The notes under the pieces were generated by a model. It was not told where the DNA came from. It saw nothing but the letters and a program-made list of their open reading frames with translations, and searched no databases. Positions 24,894 through 36,400 of a DNA stretch of 64,000 nt are shown here, piece by piece; position 1 is the first letter of the stretch, and each line of letters opens with the position of its first letter. Source of the DNA: Spizellomyces punctatus DAOM BR117 (lineage: Eukaryota; Chytridiomycota; Chytridiomycetes; Spizellomycetales; Spizellomycetaceae). Made by a program: the position numbers and the translations under genes. The stretch covers positions 801,219 through 865,218 of the forward strand of contig NW_015971539.1 of assembly GCF_000182565.1 (NCBI RefSeq), in the 5' to 3' direction.

Positions 24894-26531
24894 TCAAACA
24901 TCCATAAAGGCAGGAAACCCCACACTTTCACCTCCACCACCAGAAGAGATTTCCAGTATATCATTCCATAGCATCACAGCACCACCTAACCCCTCAAATA
25001 ATGACCAAGGGTGATCTGGTACCTTCAGAACATGACGCCTCGTCAGGTCCTCCCACTGCAGTATGAACTCTGCAAACTTCACCGCCCGATGCCAATATAG
25101 CCTCTCATTAGTTAGGAGATAGAGATGGAGGAAGACATATGCATTCCCGCTAGCAATTGGTGCAAGAATCAAGTTGAGGCTGAACCATGAGCGCTAGTCA
25201 CGCCCGATGCATACCTTATGCCATGACAAAGGCCCACTCCTTTGCGCAACAATCCTAGGAATAGGTTGAAAATATTGCCAGTAAGTATCACATAAATGTC
25301 AGCGCCGAAACGGAAGCAATTAAACCTTTCTCCCATACAACATCTGCGGCCAGTTTTGCCGCATCCAAGAACAGCTGATCACGAAAGACCTCGTATGCGC
25401 GGCAAAGACAGAGTGCGGCTCCCGGTGGTCCATGACACCTGAAAATGATAAAGAAACCAGGCATAACGACCCCATCCATGCGGCTGACGTTCTGTCAGTA
25501 ATATCCTACCAATGGACCAGTTCCTTTCCTTCTCTCTCCTCGTCCAACGCCACTGGCCAACCGCCCTGCCTCTTTATCACTTCGCTAGCAACCCACTCTA
25601 GAGTCTCCTTCACACCCTGCAGATCCACACAAACGCCTTCAACCTGACTAGCACGCAAGAGCATACATAGGATGCCGACCACGCCATGCGCGGCGCCTAG
25701 GTAGTATTTATTGTGCCACGACCAGACATATGGACGTCGGGATTCGCATGTTGAGAGAATGGTATTGACTGTTTGGGTGAGAAGATGCGCTAGTGGGAAG
25801 GTTGATGGCAGTATACGGTGGTGGGAGAGGAAGAGGAGTCCATAGAGGTAGCCTTGGCGGTTTTCGTTCAGGATGCCACTCTGAGGGCCAGATGCACTGC
25901 ATGAGCCTCTGTCTCCTCACCTGCACGACCGTACAGAACCTCATTCCACTCCCGAGGATTAGAAATGGCCTCTTTTCCACATAGTTCAATCTCCTGTAAA
26001 GCCCTCTTTTGCAGGTCTGGGACGAGCAGAGCGCTGACCGCCCAAAGACCTGCATCGACGGAAAAAATGGTCAGCCATACCCGTGCTTGGTACAATGAAA
26101 CATTACCACAACTAGACAAGTTTTTCAAATAGGGGTCTATAACACGGGGTAACAGAGAGTCACCTATGCTGCCTACCTGCCTCTCCACAGATAAACCCGA
26201 CGTGGTGCCCGGATGTCATATTGGTAGTCATTTCAACCAATCTATCCGCCAGCTCATTGGACCTACTATTGCCAACCTTCCACAGTACAAGAGCAGCTCC
26301 ACATAATCCGGTGTAGACATCAGCTTTGTTGACGTCAGAAGCCAAATAATGGGCGTGGATGTGAGCTGCACCTGTGGCGATTGTTTGCTGAAAAGCTTGT
26401 TTTTGGTTAGATGTCAAACCCTGGTCATTAGACAATTGAAGATCCTCATGAAGGTACGGATTTGAAATATAGCGACTGGGCATCACAACGTCGATCACTT
26501 CAAAGTCGTTTACGTGTTGCCCTATCCTCAT
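24894..26531 (-). CDS. LanC-like protein (LANCL)
   Basis: Minus-strand gene from the ATG at 26531 to the stop at 24894, six or so exons (first 26177-26531). The encoded alpha/alpha-barrel repeats each contain a Gly-rich GxxG turn: YTGLCGAALVLWKVG, GRAGYLYGLLFL, YYLGAAHGVVGILCML, VHWCHGPPGAALCL, KGVGLCHGISGNAYVF, SLFEGLGGAVMLW. The zinc ligands of the LanC fold are intact: Cys in WCHGPPG and Cys-His in GLCHG. Eukaryotic LANCL proteins bind glutathione and add it to dehydroamino acids formed from phosphoserine/phosphothreonine; that activity is known for the mammalian proteins and inferred here. No lanthipeptide precursor or dehydratase gene is nearby, so a peptide-biosynthesis role is unlikely. 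Confidence 0.92.
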
Positions 26532-27239
26532 TACCGATGCTTACCCATGCATATCACGTGCAGAAAACGATATTGGCCGGGGATGCAAGCCTGAGCGACA
26601 CTGAGTGCGTTCTCATCCCTACACTTAGATCTAATTGGACATAAATGTCACGGTTGGTCAACAGGGTAACTAGCACCCACCACCATGCAAGGGAAATCTG
26701 TCTACTAGTGCCCACCACCATGATAGTTCTAGAATGTTGCGCTACTAGTAAACCAGAATTGTATATCTTAATGCCAATGTCAATTACAAGTTCACCCGGT
26801 TGCAATGCAACAGCTAAATACATTTGTACTTTCCCACACACTATGTCAGGGAAGAATGTCCCCCATTACCCAGTGTAGAGACGAGAATCGGTTAGACGCG
26901 ATATACTTTACGGTGGGAACGAAACGCTGTATTATATTTACATCCAAGATACCAAGGGTTAAGCCTAATTGATCCAAGTTTGCCATAAGGTTTGCACAGG
27001 GTTATCAAGCCTTGCAACTTGAAAAGGCTGGTAGTCGTTCGAACAGAACGGTTGTATATCACGGTAACAGCGCAGATACGACAACTTCCCGAAACCGACT
27101 GAACATGAGAGCAGTTAGACGGAATCTATACGTATACGTATTCCTGCGACGCTTTCACCTTAGTATAGTCCGCAGATCTTTCCTGAGGAACGCAGTCCAA
27201 TGAGTTACACAGTAACCATTATAAACAAGAGCAAGGGAC
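26532..27239. other. Intergenic region between LANCL start and NPR3 end
   Basis: Contains the LANCL promoter and the NPR3 3' region. A short imperfect direct repeat is visible (ctagcacccaccaccatg near 26669 and ctagtgcccaccaccatg near 26704). ORFs here have no family features. Confidence 0.4.
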
Positions 27240-29335
27240 CTACTTGGTCAAATTCTCCCGGAATACAATTTCCTCAACGTGATACTTTCCCGAAAAGTAC
27301 GGTGCTAATCTGACACCCGATACAATGTCAGCTCCAATCCCCCATAACTTGTATCTGACATTCACCAACTCACCGAAGAAACAAGGATCCAATGGCCGGC
27401 GGATGCTCATAAGCCAACTTATTTATCCATTCGCGTTCCACTTCCGTTGCTCGCGCCGGATCAGGAATGAATACGGCTGGTGGCCCTGGAGCCTCGGCCT
27501 CTCCTCCCATCACTGTTTTACCGCAGATATGTTCTGGTATCATCAGATCTGCAAGTATTGCCGGTTAACTGAATCAGGTCACAGAAATGTCGTAACGCTC
27601 GGTAGAAGAATGATACGCACAGATATACATGTGCAATTGTGTCACCAAATTGTATCGAAGTAGAAAAGTCAGTACCTCAAGGTACAGGGTTCTGAATTCC
27701 TTCTGAGGGATTATGGCGGAGTACGGACGGGGGATGGAAAGATCAGAAAGAATGGTCGGGAGATCCAATTGTGGAAATCTGCTATTGAAATCCTGCACAA
27801 GGCGTGGCAAGCTATAAGATCAGGTGTTAGTTGGACAGATGAGTACTTGTCTCATGAACGAAGGCAAACTCACAGATCTAGCTCAGCGCCTTGTGAAACA
27901 ACATAAACGTTGCGTATGCTAATCACGTCAATGATTTTGGCTTTCTGCCAATGAACCAGGTGAGCGGCCAAACGATACAGTTGGGACAAGGAGCAGTCAA
28001 GAGTGGTTTGGAGTTCTTCGAAACTGGATATTAGAGAGGGAGATAGGATTAAAATAAAAGCATTTAGGCCGAACATGTTCCCAAAAGAAAAATGACCATT
28101 GTGTTGGGGTAACAATCTGGATCAACTCCACGAGCAGAGGCGAAGGATCCAGGGGAAGCGCTTTGAGAATCTCTTCTGGATCGTATAAAAGTAATAATGC
28201 ATGGTAGGGCCGAAGAATCGGACTGCCGGTATCCTCTGACCCAAAAGCATACTTAGGTCTTGCTAGTGTCGTCGATTCTGTTAGTGCCAGTGGTCTGCTT
28301 ACACGATCTGGAATGTGCAAGGAGAGATCGACAGAAGAGTTCACGACAACATGCGCCACAGAGTCGTTTGTTATTGAGTTGTAGATGTGCGCTAGACATC
28401 GCGCCAATGTACTTTCGGCCAGCACCTGGTCCATGACGTCGCTCAATCGAACTCGCTCTTTGAACGCAACTGCATTGGTATAACGGAATGACGCTACGGC
28501 GAGGTGAGAATATAACCTTACCTAGAGACTTTACTTGCGCCTCGTCCTTGATGGATAGAATCAATTCGGCTTCCTTTCGAATGTAACCTCTTTTGAGTTG
28601 TTCATACTTTAGGGCAGCCGTGATTTTTGATATCACATGTTTGTACATTGTATCCACTTGGCATTGCCCGCGGTCAGGCTGCATCGCAAAGACAAGGTTG
28701 AACATGGACAGCTGATGGGCGGAGGCAATGTTCACAGGAGAATTAGCAGATTTGAGAAAGGGATCTGATGAGGATCGGTCAGACAACGACGGTGTGATCG
28801 TCACTCCAGGAGCAACGGATTCCTGCAAATTGGTTGATGTGGGCGCTGCGGCTCCCATGTGTGCCGCTAAACGTTTCTTTTGAATCATGCGCGCAAATCG
28901 ATGGCCCGTGCCTGGGCGGTCAGCGTGCAAGAGTGTCGGGTGGCCGATAAAAGTGACATCGTCTACTGTGAGCTGGAATTGCCTATCACACAATGCCACC
29001 TTTGGGGAAAGAATATCAGACAAAAAATGTGTGTCAAATCCAAGAAACTTTTCAGCGTCTGGACGCAAGCAAGCCTTGGCCCTTTCGAGATCGGCGGTGC
29101 TTGGTCTTTGGGAGATTCCTTCACGCAGAGTATCACGCCCAGCGCCATCTCTCACTTCAGGTACTTCATTTGGCTGTCCCACGGAGGACCCTGGTAGGTT
29201 TCGAGGCAAGCGCGATCTCTGCTCGTCTCGAGATGTGCCGCGAACTCGCTTAGGATCGCTAGGATAGCTGAATACCAATTGGTGTCCACGGCTGGAATAG
29301 CATATAAGAAGAATGCCAAGGACTGATGAGCTCAT
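27240..29335 (-). CDS. NPR3: NPR3 / NPRL3, GATOR1 (SEACIT) subunit
   Basis: Minus-strand gene starting at the ATG at 29335 (MSSSVLGILLICYSSRGHQL, a longin-type beta strand) and ending at the TAG at 27240. After a variable basic/Ser insertion the family core LSPKVALCDRQFQLTVDDVT followed by FIGHPTLL is clear. A helical region (YKHVISKITAALKYEQLKRG), the central domain and a C-terminal winged-helix-like end (YFSGKYHVEEIVFRENLTK) match Npr3/NPRL3. The protein pairs with NPR2 and IML1/DEPDC5 as the GAP complex that turns off Gtr/Rag GTPases and so TORC1 at the vacuole during amino-acid shortage. Several short introns interrupt it (for example near 28470-28530). Confidence 0.9.
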
Positions 29336-29956
29336 AGCGTTATAAGCAAAGCACGCGGCTTGCCGCCAACCTGCTGGGCGGCGTAACCGACAATGGTGAG
29401 GCCGTGGCGCTCAGCGAGATGTGCAAAGATGTCGAGCGAGATGACGACTGTTTGAGTTCACGTGACCTGACAAAGTCGCCATGCTTGCAGTAAAAACGCT
29501 GTGCCCCGCGATGGGACAATTCCATCGACAAAAAGGCGGAAGGGCTTCTGACGCTTTACAAAGTGGGCTTGCAGCTCAAAAAGCAGAAATGGTGATGTCG
29601 TAGCATTCACAGTTGTCGTCACCTTTTCGCACCATCAACTACTTATACTGCTTGCTGAAAGGGTTTTATTGTGGGGCTTTTTTATTACAATCTCATCAGC
29701 ACTTTTTAGATGAGATATCCCTGCCTGTATAAACGCGCCTGTATCCCTCTTATCTTTTTGGGCACAGTCTCCCACTAGGAAAAATTCAGATCAAAAGGAC
29801 GCATTGGAAAGAAAAATAAATAAATACATGTAGACAGGCTAACGCCAAGTTCACCGCAAGCAATGCGCTCATATTCGCTATTGTTCTCGCAACATAGTTT
29901 GAGACGTTGATGGGATTGGCTACACAGAGTCTCTTGCAAAAGTCCGTGGACAAAAT
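29336..29956. promoter_or_regulatory. Bidirectional promoter region (NPR3 / SulP transporter)
   Basis: A 621 bp gap between two divergently transcribed genes, so it must hold both promoters. Small ORFs inside it have no family features. No specific regulatory motif could be assigned by eye. Confidence 0.5.
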
Positions 29957-32900
29957 ATGACTGACCCCGGCGAGATTCATTCCAAACGCCAAGGTCACTC
30001 GCGTTCCAGCTCATCCTCTTCTGGTTCGTCTTCCAACTCCTCGGCATCTGCTCGAGGTGGTACACCAGCAAGCCTCCCTATTCCCACGCCGACAATCCCC
30101 ACTCCCACACAGGCAGAGCACCCGATAACAGCGAGACTCCGACGAACTGGATCCGGTCGTGGGAGAACCCAAATTGCAAGGTCTTACTATTCGACGAGGT
30201 CAGACGAAAGCTGTGAGTATGCGAGACTTGTACCCGTTGCTTGTCATTCCCAGGGCCGTGAACTAATTACTCTTCCCAGGTTACTCCATTGACGAACCGT
30301 CCTTGACACTTTCCGCTGCACAAGTACGCCAGCAAACGCTTTCATGGACATATCGCGAACTGAAATTAGGTTCAACCCCACTCGAAGCTGCCAGGCGGAG
30401 GTCCACCCGTCCTCCATTTCCTAACGTCCTCCGTGAGGGTCCATCTGCCCCCGAGGACAGTACTAGTGACGCTACCGGGGGCGCGGGACAAGCGTCATCA
30501 GCAGATCCGCGAGCAGGAAAGGATATGTTTGACTCTTTACTGCAGCAGAAAACGGAGGGTTTTGCTAGGAAGCGCCAAGTGTCTCAGTTGAGCGCGCTCC
30601 GGCAGCTTGCGCTATCAATAGAGCAACAGACAGCGGCAGATGATGCTGAAGATAATGTTGAAACGTCTACGGAACAAACACCTTTGCTGGCAGCCAAGTC
30701 TGCGCGTCCTGTTGAGGACACCGAGATGCCCGATGTGAGCAGGCCTTTCAGAGCGGCCATCCAGGTAGAGGAAGGCTTCGCAAAACCTAATGGCGTACGT
30801 GGAACTTTTGGAAACGATGATGTGTGGGAGGACAGGGCCAGTGCAGAGGTCATGGACGAAGCCTACTCTAGCGGGCGAAAATCGTACGGCGGACAGTGTT
30901 GGGATAATTGTTTCCACGAAATGGTGCGGAGCCTCAAGCAATTTGAGATGCGAGATCTCCTTACGTGGAGCGGTTGGATTATGGCTGCGTTACCGGCTGT
31001 CGTTCTTGCTCTGATTCTCAATCTCTTGGATGCTGTAAGTGACTTTGAATGGAGAAGGCTCTCTGCCAAGTACTGAAATGACTAATTACTTCAGATGTCG
31101 TACGGAATCATCATCTTCCCGTCGTCTGATGAACATATGCCAGATACCGCCATTCAAGCTGGTATCTCCATGTTCTTAACTAGGTGAATCAACTGCGACC
31201 CGTTGGATTTTCTGGACGTCTCGCTAAAAAAAAAATTAAATATCGCAGCACTCTCATCTCACAATTAGTATACACCCTTGGTGGCTCCGCCTTCAAGGGA
31301 GCAGTGGGCAGTATGGTGGGTTCGTCGCCGTAAAATAAAGTCAGTTGAATGTGAGGTAACATGCTGTTATCGTACAGATGATTGAGGTCATGCCGTTTTT
31401 GCATATTATGTGTCGTACAGTGGAAGAGCACATGAACGGTGCTGACAGCAAGGCTATTTTGGCCACCATTATGGTCGCCTATGCAATGAGTACCCTTATG
31501 ACTGGGATCGTATTCTTCCTATTGGGGGCCTTCAAACTGGGAAACTTGATTCAAGTACGTTGCTATTATCCTCGTTGCCAATGTCCTTGCATAACCATTT
31601 GTTTCTCTCTTTCTAGTTTTTCCCGCGCCATATCTTGGTCGGATGCATTGGTATGCAATATGTCCACATGTCCATACTTGTACCACCTGGAGCTAATGGC
31701 ATCGATCGATTCTAGGTGGTATTGGACTTTTCCTGATCCTGACGGGAATAGAAGTGACCACCGGCATACCAAACGAGTACTCGCTAGAATGGATTCGCAA
31801 CATCTTTACACCTTCCGCTCTAATGTTGTGGGGCTCCAGTCTGGGACTTGCCGTGTGTTTGAAGATTATGCAGCGTCGTATTCATCACCCACTATTTGTG
31901 CCAATGTTTTATGTCGCTGTGCCCGTCGTCTTTTTTATCATTGTGCTGGTTGCACGAATCCCGATGGACGAGCTTCGCCGAAGCGGCTGGCTGTTCCCAA
32001 TGCCAGAGGGTGAACCAGCTCCGTTTTACGAGTTCTGGACGTACTATGATTTCGGCAAGGTCGATTGGACTGCACTACCTGGTGCGTTGTTGATCTGGAC
32101 TCTAATAATACCATGCTCTGCTAACCTGCATGCTTCTTTTGTAGCGACAATTCCCACGCAGCTGGCCCTTACGTTCTTTGGCATACTCCATGTGCCCATA
32201 AATGGTTAGAGTCGGCGACAGCTGTTAAACCCTTGGTGCATGTTCCTAACGTAGCTTTAGTCCCAGCTCTTGCCGTGTCTACTCATCAAGATGTGGACCT
32301 GAACAGGGAGCTGATAGGACATGGCATCAGTAATTTTGTGTCGGGACTCTTTGGAGCCACACAGGTAACTAACAATTTAGCTCGACATCTACCGATCTAC
32401 CGCTGCTTATGCAATTCATTCTCGTAGAACTACCTAGTGTACTCCAATTCTATTCTGTACATACGATCGGGCGGGGCCTCCATTACAGGTGGTCTGCTTT
32501 TAGCCCTGGGTACAGCGCTGGTCTGGATAGCCGGTGGCAAAGTCGTTGCCTTTGTGCCAACGATCGTCGTGGGCGCGTAAGTGAAGTTCGTTTCATAGAA
32601 GATCGAATGATACAGACTCGCTAAGTTTTCTCGTTATTAGGTTGATCTTCCATCTTGGCATTGACTTACTCAAGGAAAGCGTTGTGGATACTTGGAACAC
32701 TGGGATTCACACCTTAGAGTATTTGACAATTTTATCCATTGTCACCATCATGGGTATGAGCATGCATTGTCAATGACCTGCTGGCAATTCTGTTGAACGC
32801 GAGGATATTTTGCCGGTTTATTAGGTGTCGTGGGGTTTACCGAAGGAATCGTGGCCGGTGTAATCCTCGCCTGCACGTTCTTTGGTATGTCCATTGAATT

Positions 32901-34373
32901 GAACTGACGGAAGTAGGAATGTCTAATCCAGGTCTTGCCATAGTGGTGATGTATGCTCGAAAATCCGTGATACGTGCCGTATATACTGGTTCGCAATTAC
33001 GCTCGACCGTCCATCGATTGTACCGACAGCAATGTTTCCTTGATCAAGTTGGAGACCAGATCCATTGTATCAAGTTGCAAGGGTTAGTTATACCTAGTGA
33101 ATATGTCATATTGTACTCTTTGACTGACGGCCCTTCTCTACATTTTCGTTTAGTTTTATGTTCTTTGGTACAATCAATCAACGTGAGTTGCTCTACGCTT
33201 GAAGTTCTTGTATATGGGAATCTAACCTCGTCTCACTCTCAGTGGACGTCTATATGCAAAATGTTCTCAATGAAAATCCGCGGATCCGGTACATTGTCCT
33301 TGACTTCTCTCTCATTTACGGCATCGACTATTCGGCTTTGGAAAGCTTCCATCGCATCAAGCGGATGTTGCGAGAGCGCAACACAGGTCTTGTTTTTGCT
33401 GGGTTGGCCACTGTTGGACGAACACTTGCGCAATCCGGGATTTTTGAGCATGAAGAGGAGCAGGATGCTCTGAATGTGCATAACTTTGGGAATCTGAACG
33501 AGGCTCTGGAGTGGTGTGAGAACCAGTTGCTGGTGACGTATTACGTCAAACAAGCGTCGAGGAGTAGTAGCGCTGCATCTTTGGGTAGGAACAAGAGTTT
33601 AATGTCGACACAATCTGGTCATTCACACTCACATTCATGCAGAAATACCTCGGCATACAGTTCCACCAGCTTTGAATGACTCTGGTTCCGTCTTTGGCAT
33701 ATCTCATTTAACGCCACGACAGCAGGAGGTGCATAAGGCTGCCTCCAAGATTTTGAAAGGTCAGGACCCTGATCCCCTTTGCTGATAAGTGCCTCTAATA
33801 TTAATGCTGTACAAGTAGAAGACCCATTGCCTCCTCGCCCTGAACGCGAGGGTTTCCTTCCTGTGGCAATTCTCCTGCAAGCCTTCTCGGAAAACGCAGA
33901 GTATGATGCAGAACTATTGCACTTTTGTGAAGGACGCTTTCAACGAGTTACTGTGGCGAAAGGCACGATACTTTGGTTCCCCGGAGAGGAGGCGAAGGAT
34001 TTGTATGTCATTGAGGAAGGGGAGCTAGCCCTGTTAATTGTGGAGCATCATAGATCAGGACAGCAAATGAAGGTGGTTGAGACGTTGTTACCAGGGACAA
34101 TGGTGAGTCAAAGATACACTTGTCTTTCAAGGAGAATTCATTAAATTAACATATGTACAGGTTGGGGAGCTCGAAATGTTTACTAGTCGTCCACGAACCT
34201 GCCGTCTAGTGGCCAATGATGATTCCGTGCTGTGGAGACTGTCTAAAGAAACATTCGAACGCATGTCAGAGGAGAATCCCCAGCTCATGCTCAAGTTTGT
34301 GACAAAGATTGCCTTGTCTTTTGATGCCGTTAGGTTTTACAACACCGTGTACCATTGGGGTCAGTTGAAATAG
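29957..34373 (+). CDS. SulP-family (SLC26-like) transporter with STAS and cyclic-nucleotide-binding-like domain
   Basis: Multi-exon gene (first exons 29957-30212, 30280-31034, 31095-31183). It has a Ser-rich cytosolic N terminus of about 300 residues, then 10-14 membrane segments beginning LLTWSGWIMAALPAVVLAL. The transport core includes VPALAVSTHQDVDLNRELIG, HGISNFVSGLFGATQNYLVY and FVPTIVVGALIFHLGIDLLK, the signature of SulP permeases. A STAS domain follows (IRYIVLDFSLIYGIDYSALE near 33280), then a C-terminal cNMP-binding-like beta roll (KGTILWFPGEEAKDLYVIEE, and GELEMFTSRPRTC near 34160). This architecture matches the fungal YGR125w/Vsb1 group, linked in yeast to vacuolar storage of basic amino acids, rather than plasma-membrane sulfate permeases Sul1/2. 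Substrate and nucleotide binding are inferred. Confidence 0.92.
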
Positions 34374-34639
34374 AGGGTCAGATTGTGCTGTTGTAGGGGC
34401 ATATAAGCATCTGGTGGGGGGCTGAACGTACTGTAAGGCACGATGTACTTGTATTATATAGCATGTGTATAGCATAGCCCACATTCAAAAGGATTGCACG
34501 AGATGATTACGTAGCGTTTGTCGCGCCCTGCGATCATGGGTCTTGGGTGCATTTGCGTTATACGTTTTTGTCAGAATTCAATCCCCAGTTCTTTCAATAC
34601 CAACCCAGCGCGCAAACTAGCTGACAGCAAGTCAGAACC

Positions 34640-34942
34640 ATGTCGTCGTCAAGTCTTCCTATTGCTGTACCTCCTACTGTAGCAGGCACCGCGCCCGGTA
34701 TCTCCCAAAGCACAAGTACCAACAGTGCCGACCCCACCAGCGCCAGTAGCACCCTACCTTCCTCTAACGCCAGCGTTCCCCGTGCCCCTTGTCCGCCGAG
34801 TGTCCAACGAGAATGGTCGGATATTGATACAGACGATGGATGCCATGACCCTCTTGAAGCTCACTTGATGGTTACGGCTGAAAAACATTGGGGGACCACG
34901 CAAAAGTATAAAACAGAAGAGGAGGCTTATGGGAGAAAGTAG
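34640..34942 (+). CDS. Small Ser/Thr/Pro-rich hypothetical protein
   Basis: A 100-codon single-exon ORF with ATG at 34640 directly after an AC-rich leader. About 60 low-complexity Ser/Thr/Ala/Pro residues are followed by a polar C-terminal module (VQREWSDIDTDDGCHDPLEA, then HWGTTQKYKTEEEAYGRK) that looks conserved in style but that I do not recognise. It might instead be a first exon of a longer gene, although no good donor precedes the stop. Confidence 0.45.
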   Translation: MSSSSLPIAVPPTVAGTAPGISQSTSTNSADPTSASSTLPSSNASVPRAPCPPSVQREWSDIDTDDGCHDPLEAHLMVTAEKHWGTTQKYKTEEEAYGRK

Positions 34943-35233
34943 CATTCGGCCATCAACAGTGGCATTGTCTGGTACGATAAGGTCTCTAGCCTACGGATGG
35001 AGCAGTCGATATTTTATAGGTAGCTGGCATTTTTTGCTCTTGGCATCTTTTATGCACGACCGAGAGGGAATGGTTTGAATTGTATTATTGATGTTTTGAA
35101 CGACAGAATCGGCTGCTGTTATGGATATGCATCGTTTTCTCGTCTTTAAATTTGTATTGCTTGATGTGCGATATCTGTGGGGTAAGCAGGTGCAATCCGG
35201 GCGTGACTCATCATCCCCGCTCCAAGTCGACGA

Positions 35234-36340
35234 ATGTCCCCATCTCCGTCTACATTCTTCCCTGACCTCACATGGGACAGTGCTCCTTATGCTCCTCCTT
35301 GGCTCGCATCGTTTCACGTAGTCCGCTTTGCATACTTTCTCTTAGGTGCGAACCTTGCCCCTTATATCTTGTTTAGAGCGTTCGCGTGCGGCAGATTGGG
35401 GTGGGAGCATCATGGTGAGCTAGCTTTGAAGTATAGTAAACGTTCAGAGACAGCTGCTCATTTCATATATTAAATAGAAAAGTTTCCTGCAACCCATTAT
35501 CGGGATCTTGTTCTGGTGATTGGATATGCTTTCCCATTGTTTGTCCTTGGCAACTACTCTGACACACTGAAGTGAGCAAGGCATATTTAACTCGAGTTTC
35601 CTTCACATGCCGTTCGTCTCTTACTGTTTGAAGTAACGTCAGCTTCCTCCTTTTTCAGCTGGATAACTCTCACCCTGCCCAACGTATCAATCTTCCTATA
35701 TGCCTGGATTGCGGAACACCCATCACTTCGCCACAGTTTCGCAACGGTTCGAAACTGGCCTAAATTCATGTGGGCTACGGTGCTCGGTGCCGTTACAACT
35801 ATCCTGGCCTTTGCTGCCTACCATATCTATCTGTCTTACGATCTGCGGGTACCGCGTGATATGTTTGAAGCCCAAGGTGGTCTCACAGGATCAGCTGTGA
35901 CTGGTAGCATTCTCGGATGGTATGTCTTGGCGGTCATTGCAATTCCATTGGGTCTCCTGTTAGCGGCTGCCCTGACAGCATGGTGTCAGAACGGTGGGTG
36001 GGGCATGGTTGGATTGATCGTGCAGAAAATGAGGGGCGTTTGCAGGCAAGTCGCGGGAAAGCAAACAGGAAAGCCGCCTGCCCATCCACCAGTCGAAGGA
36101 CCAGACACATCTGTTACGGATATAGTTCAGGGCATGACCGCAGAGCAACCTAATGGTATTCAGTCGCAGTCTGCATGGCCTCGAACCGTTTTCCACCCTC
36201 ATCACTGGGCTATATTTTATTTTCTTGCGTTCTTCACGCGCTTCAAGGATCCAGTATCCCAAGCGGCTGCCGGTATTCTCATGGGGATTTACATGCATGG
36301 AGTAGCCGCGTATGGATATCATGACTTACTAGAAACGTGA
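35234..36340 (+). CDS. Multi-pass membrane protein, unknown function
   Basis: Three exons (35234-35414, 35478-35571, 35659-36340) with matching phases encode 318 residues. Hydrophobic segments occur at about residues 25-45, 65-80, 90-110, 125-150 and 165-195. A cytosolic loop follows (to about 290). The C-terminal signature HHWAIFYFLAFFTRFKDPVS, then AAAGILMGIYMHGVAAYGY, resembles the end of fungal LCCL-domain membrane proteins. No LCCL domain is visible upstream, so this could be a truncated relative or a separate family. I do not assign a function. Confidence 0.7.
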
Positions 36341-36400
36341 CGGACGTTCAAAAATGTTAATTTGCATTATGTTTGCGTATGTACAGTGAATGTATTTGGC

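Noticed and set aside
24894-26531. Lanthipeptide biosynthesis cluster around the LanC-like gene
   Set aside because: Neighbours are UPF2 and NPR3, no dehydratase, protease or precursor peptide; the gene has fungal introns and a eukaryotic LANCL motif set.
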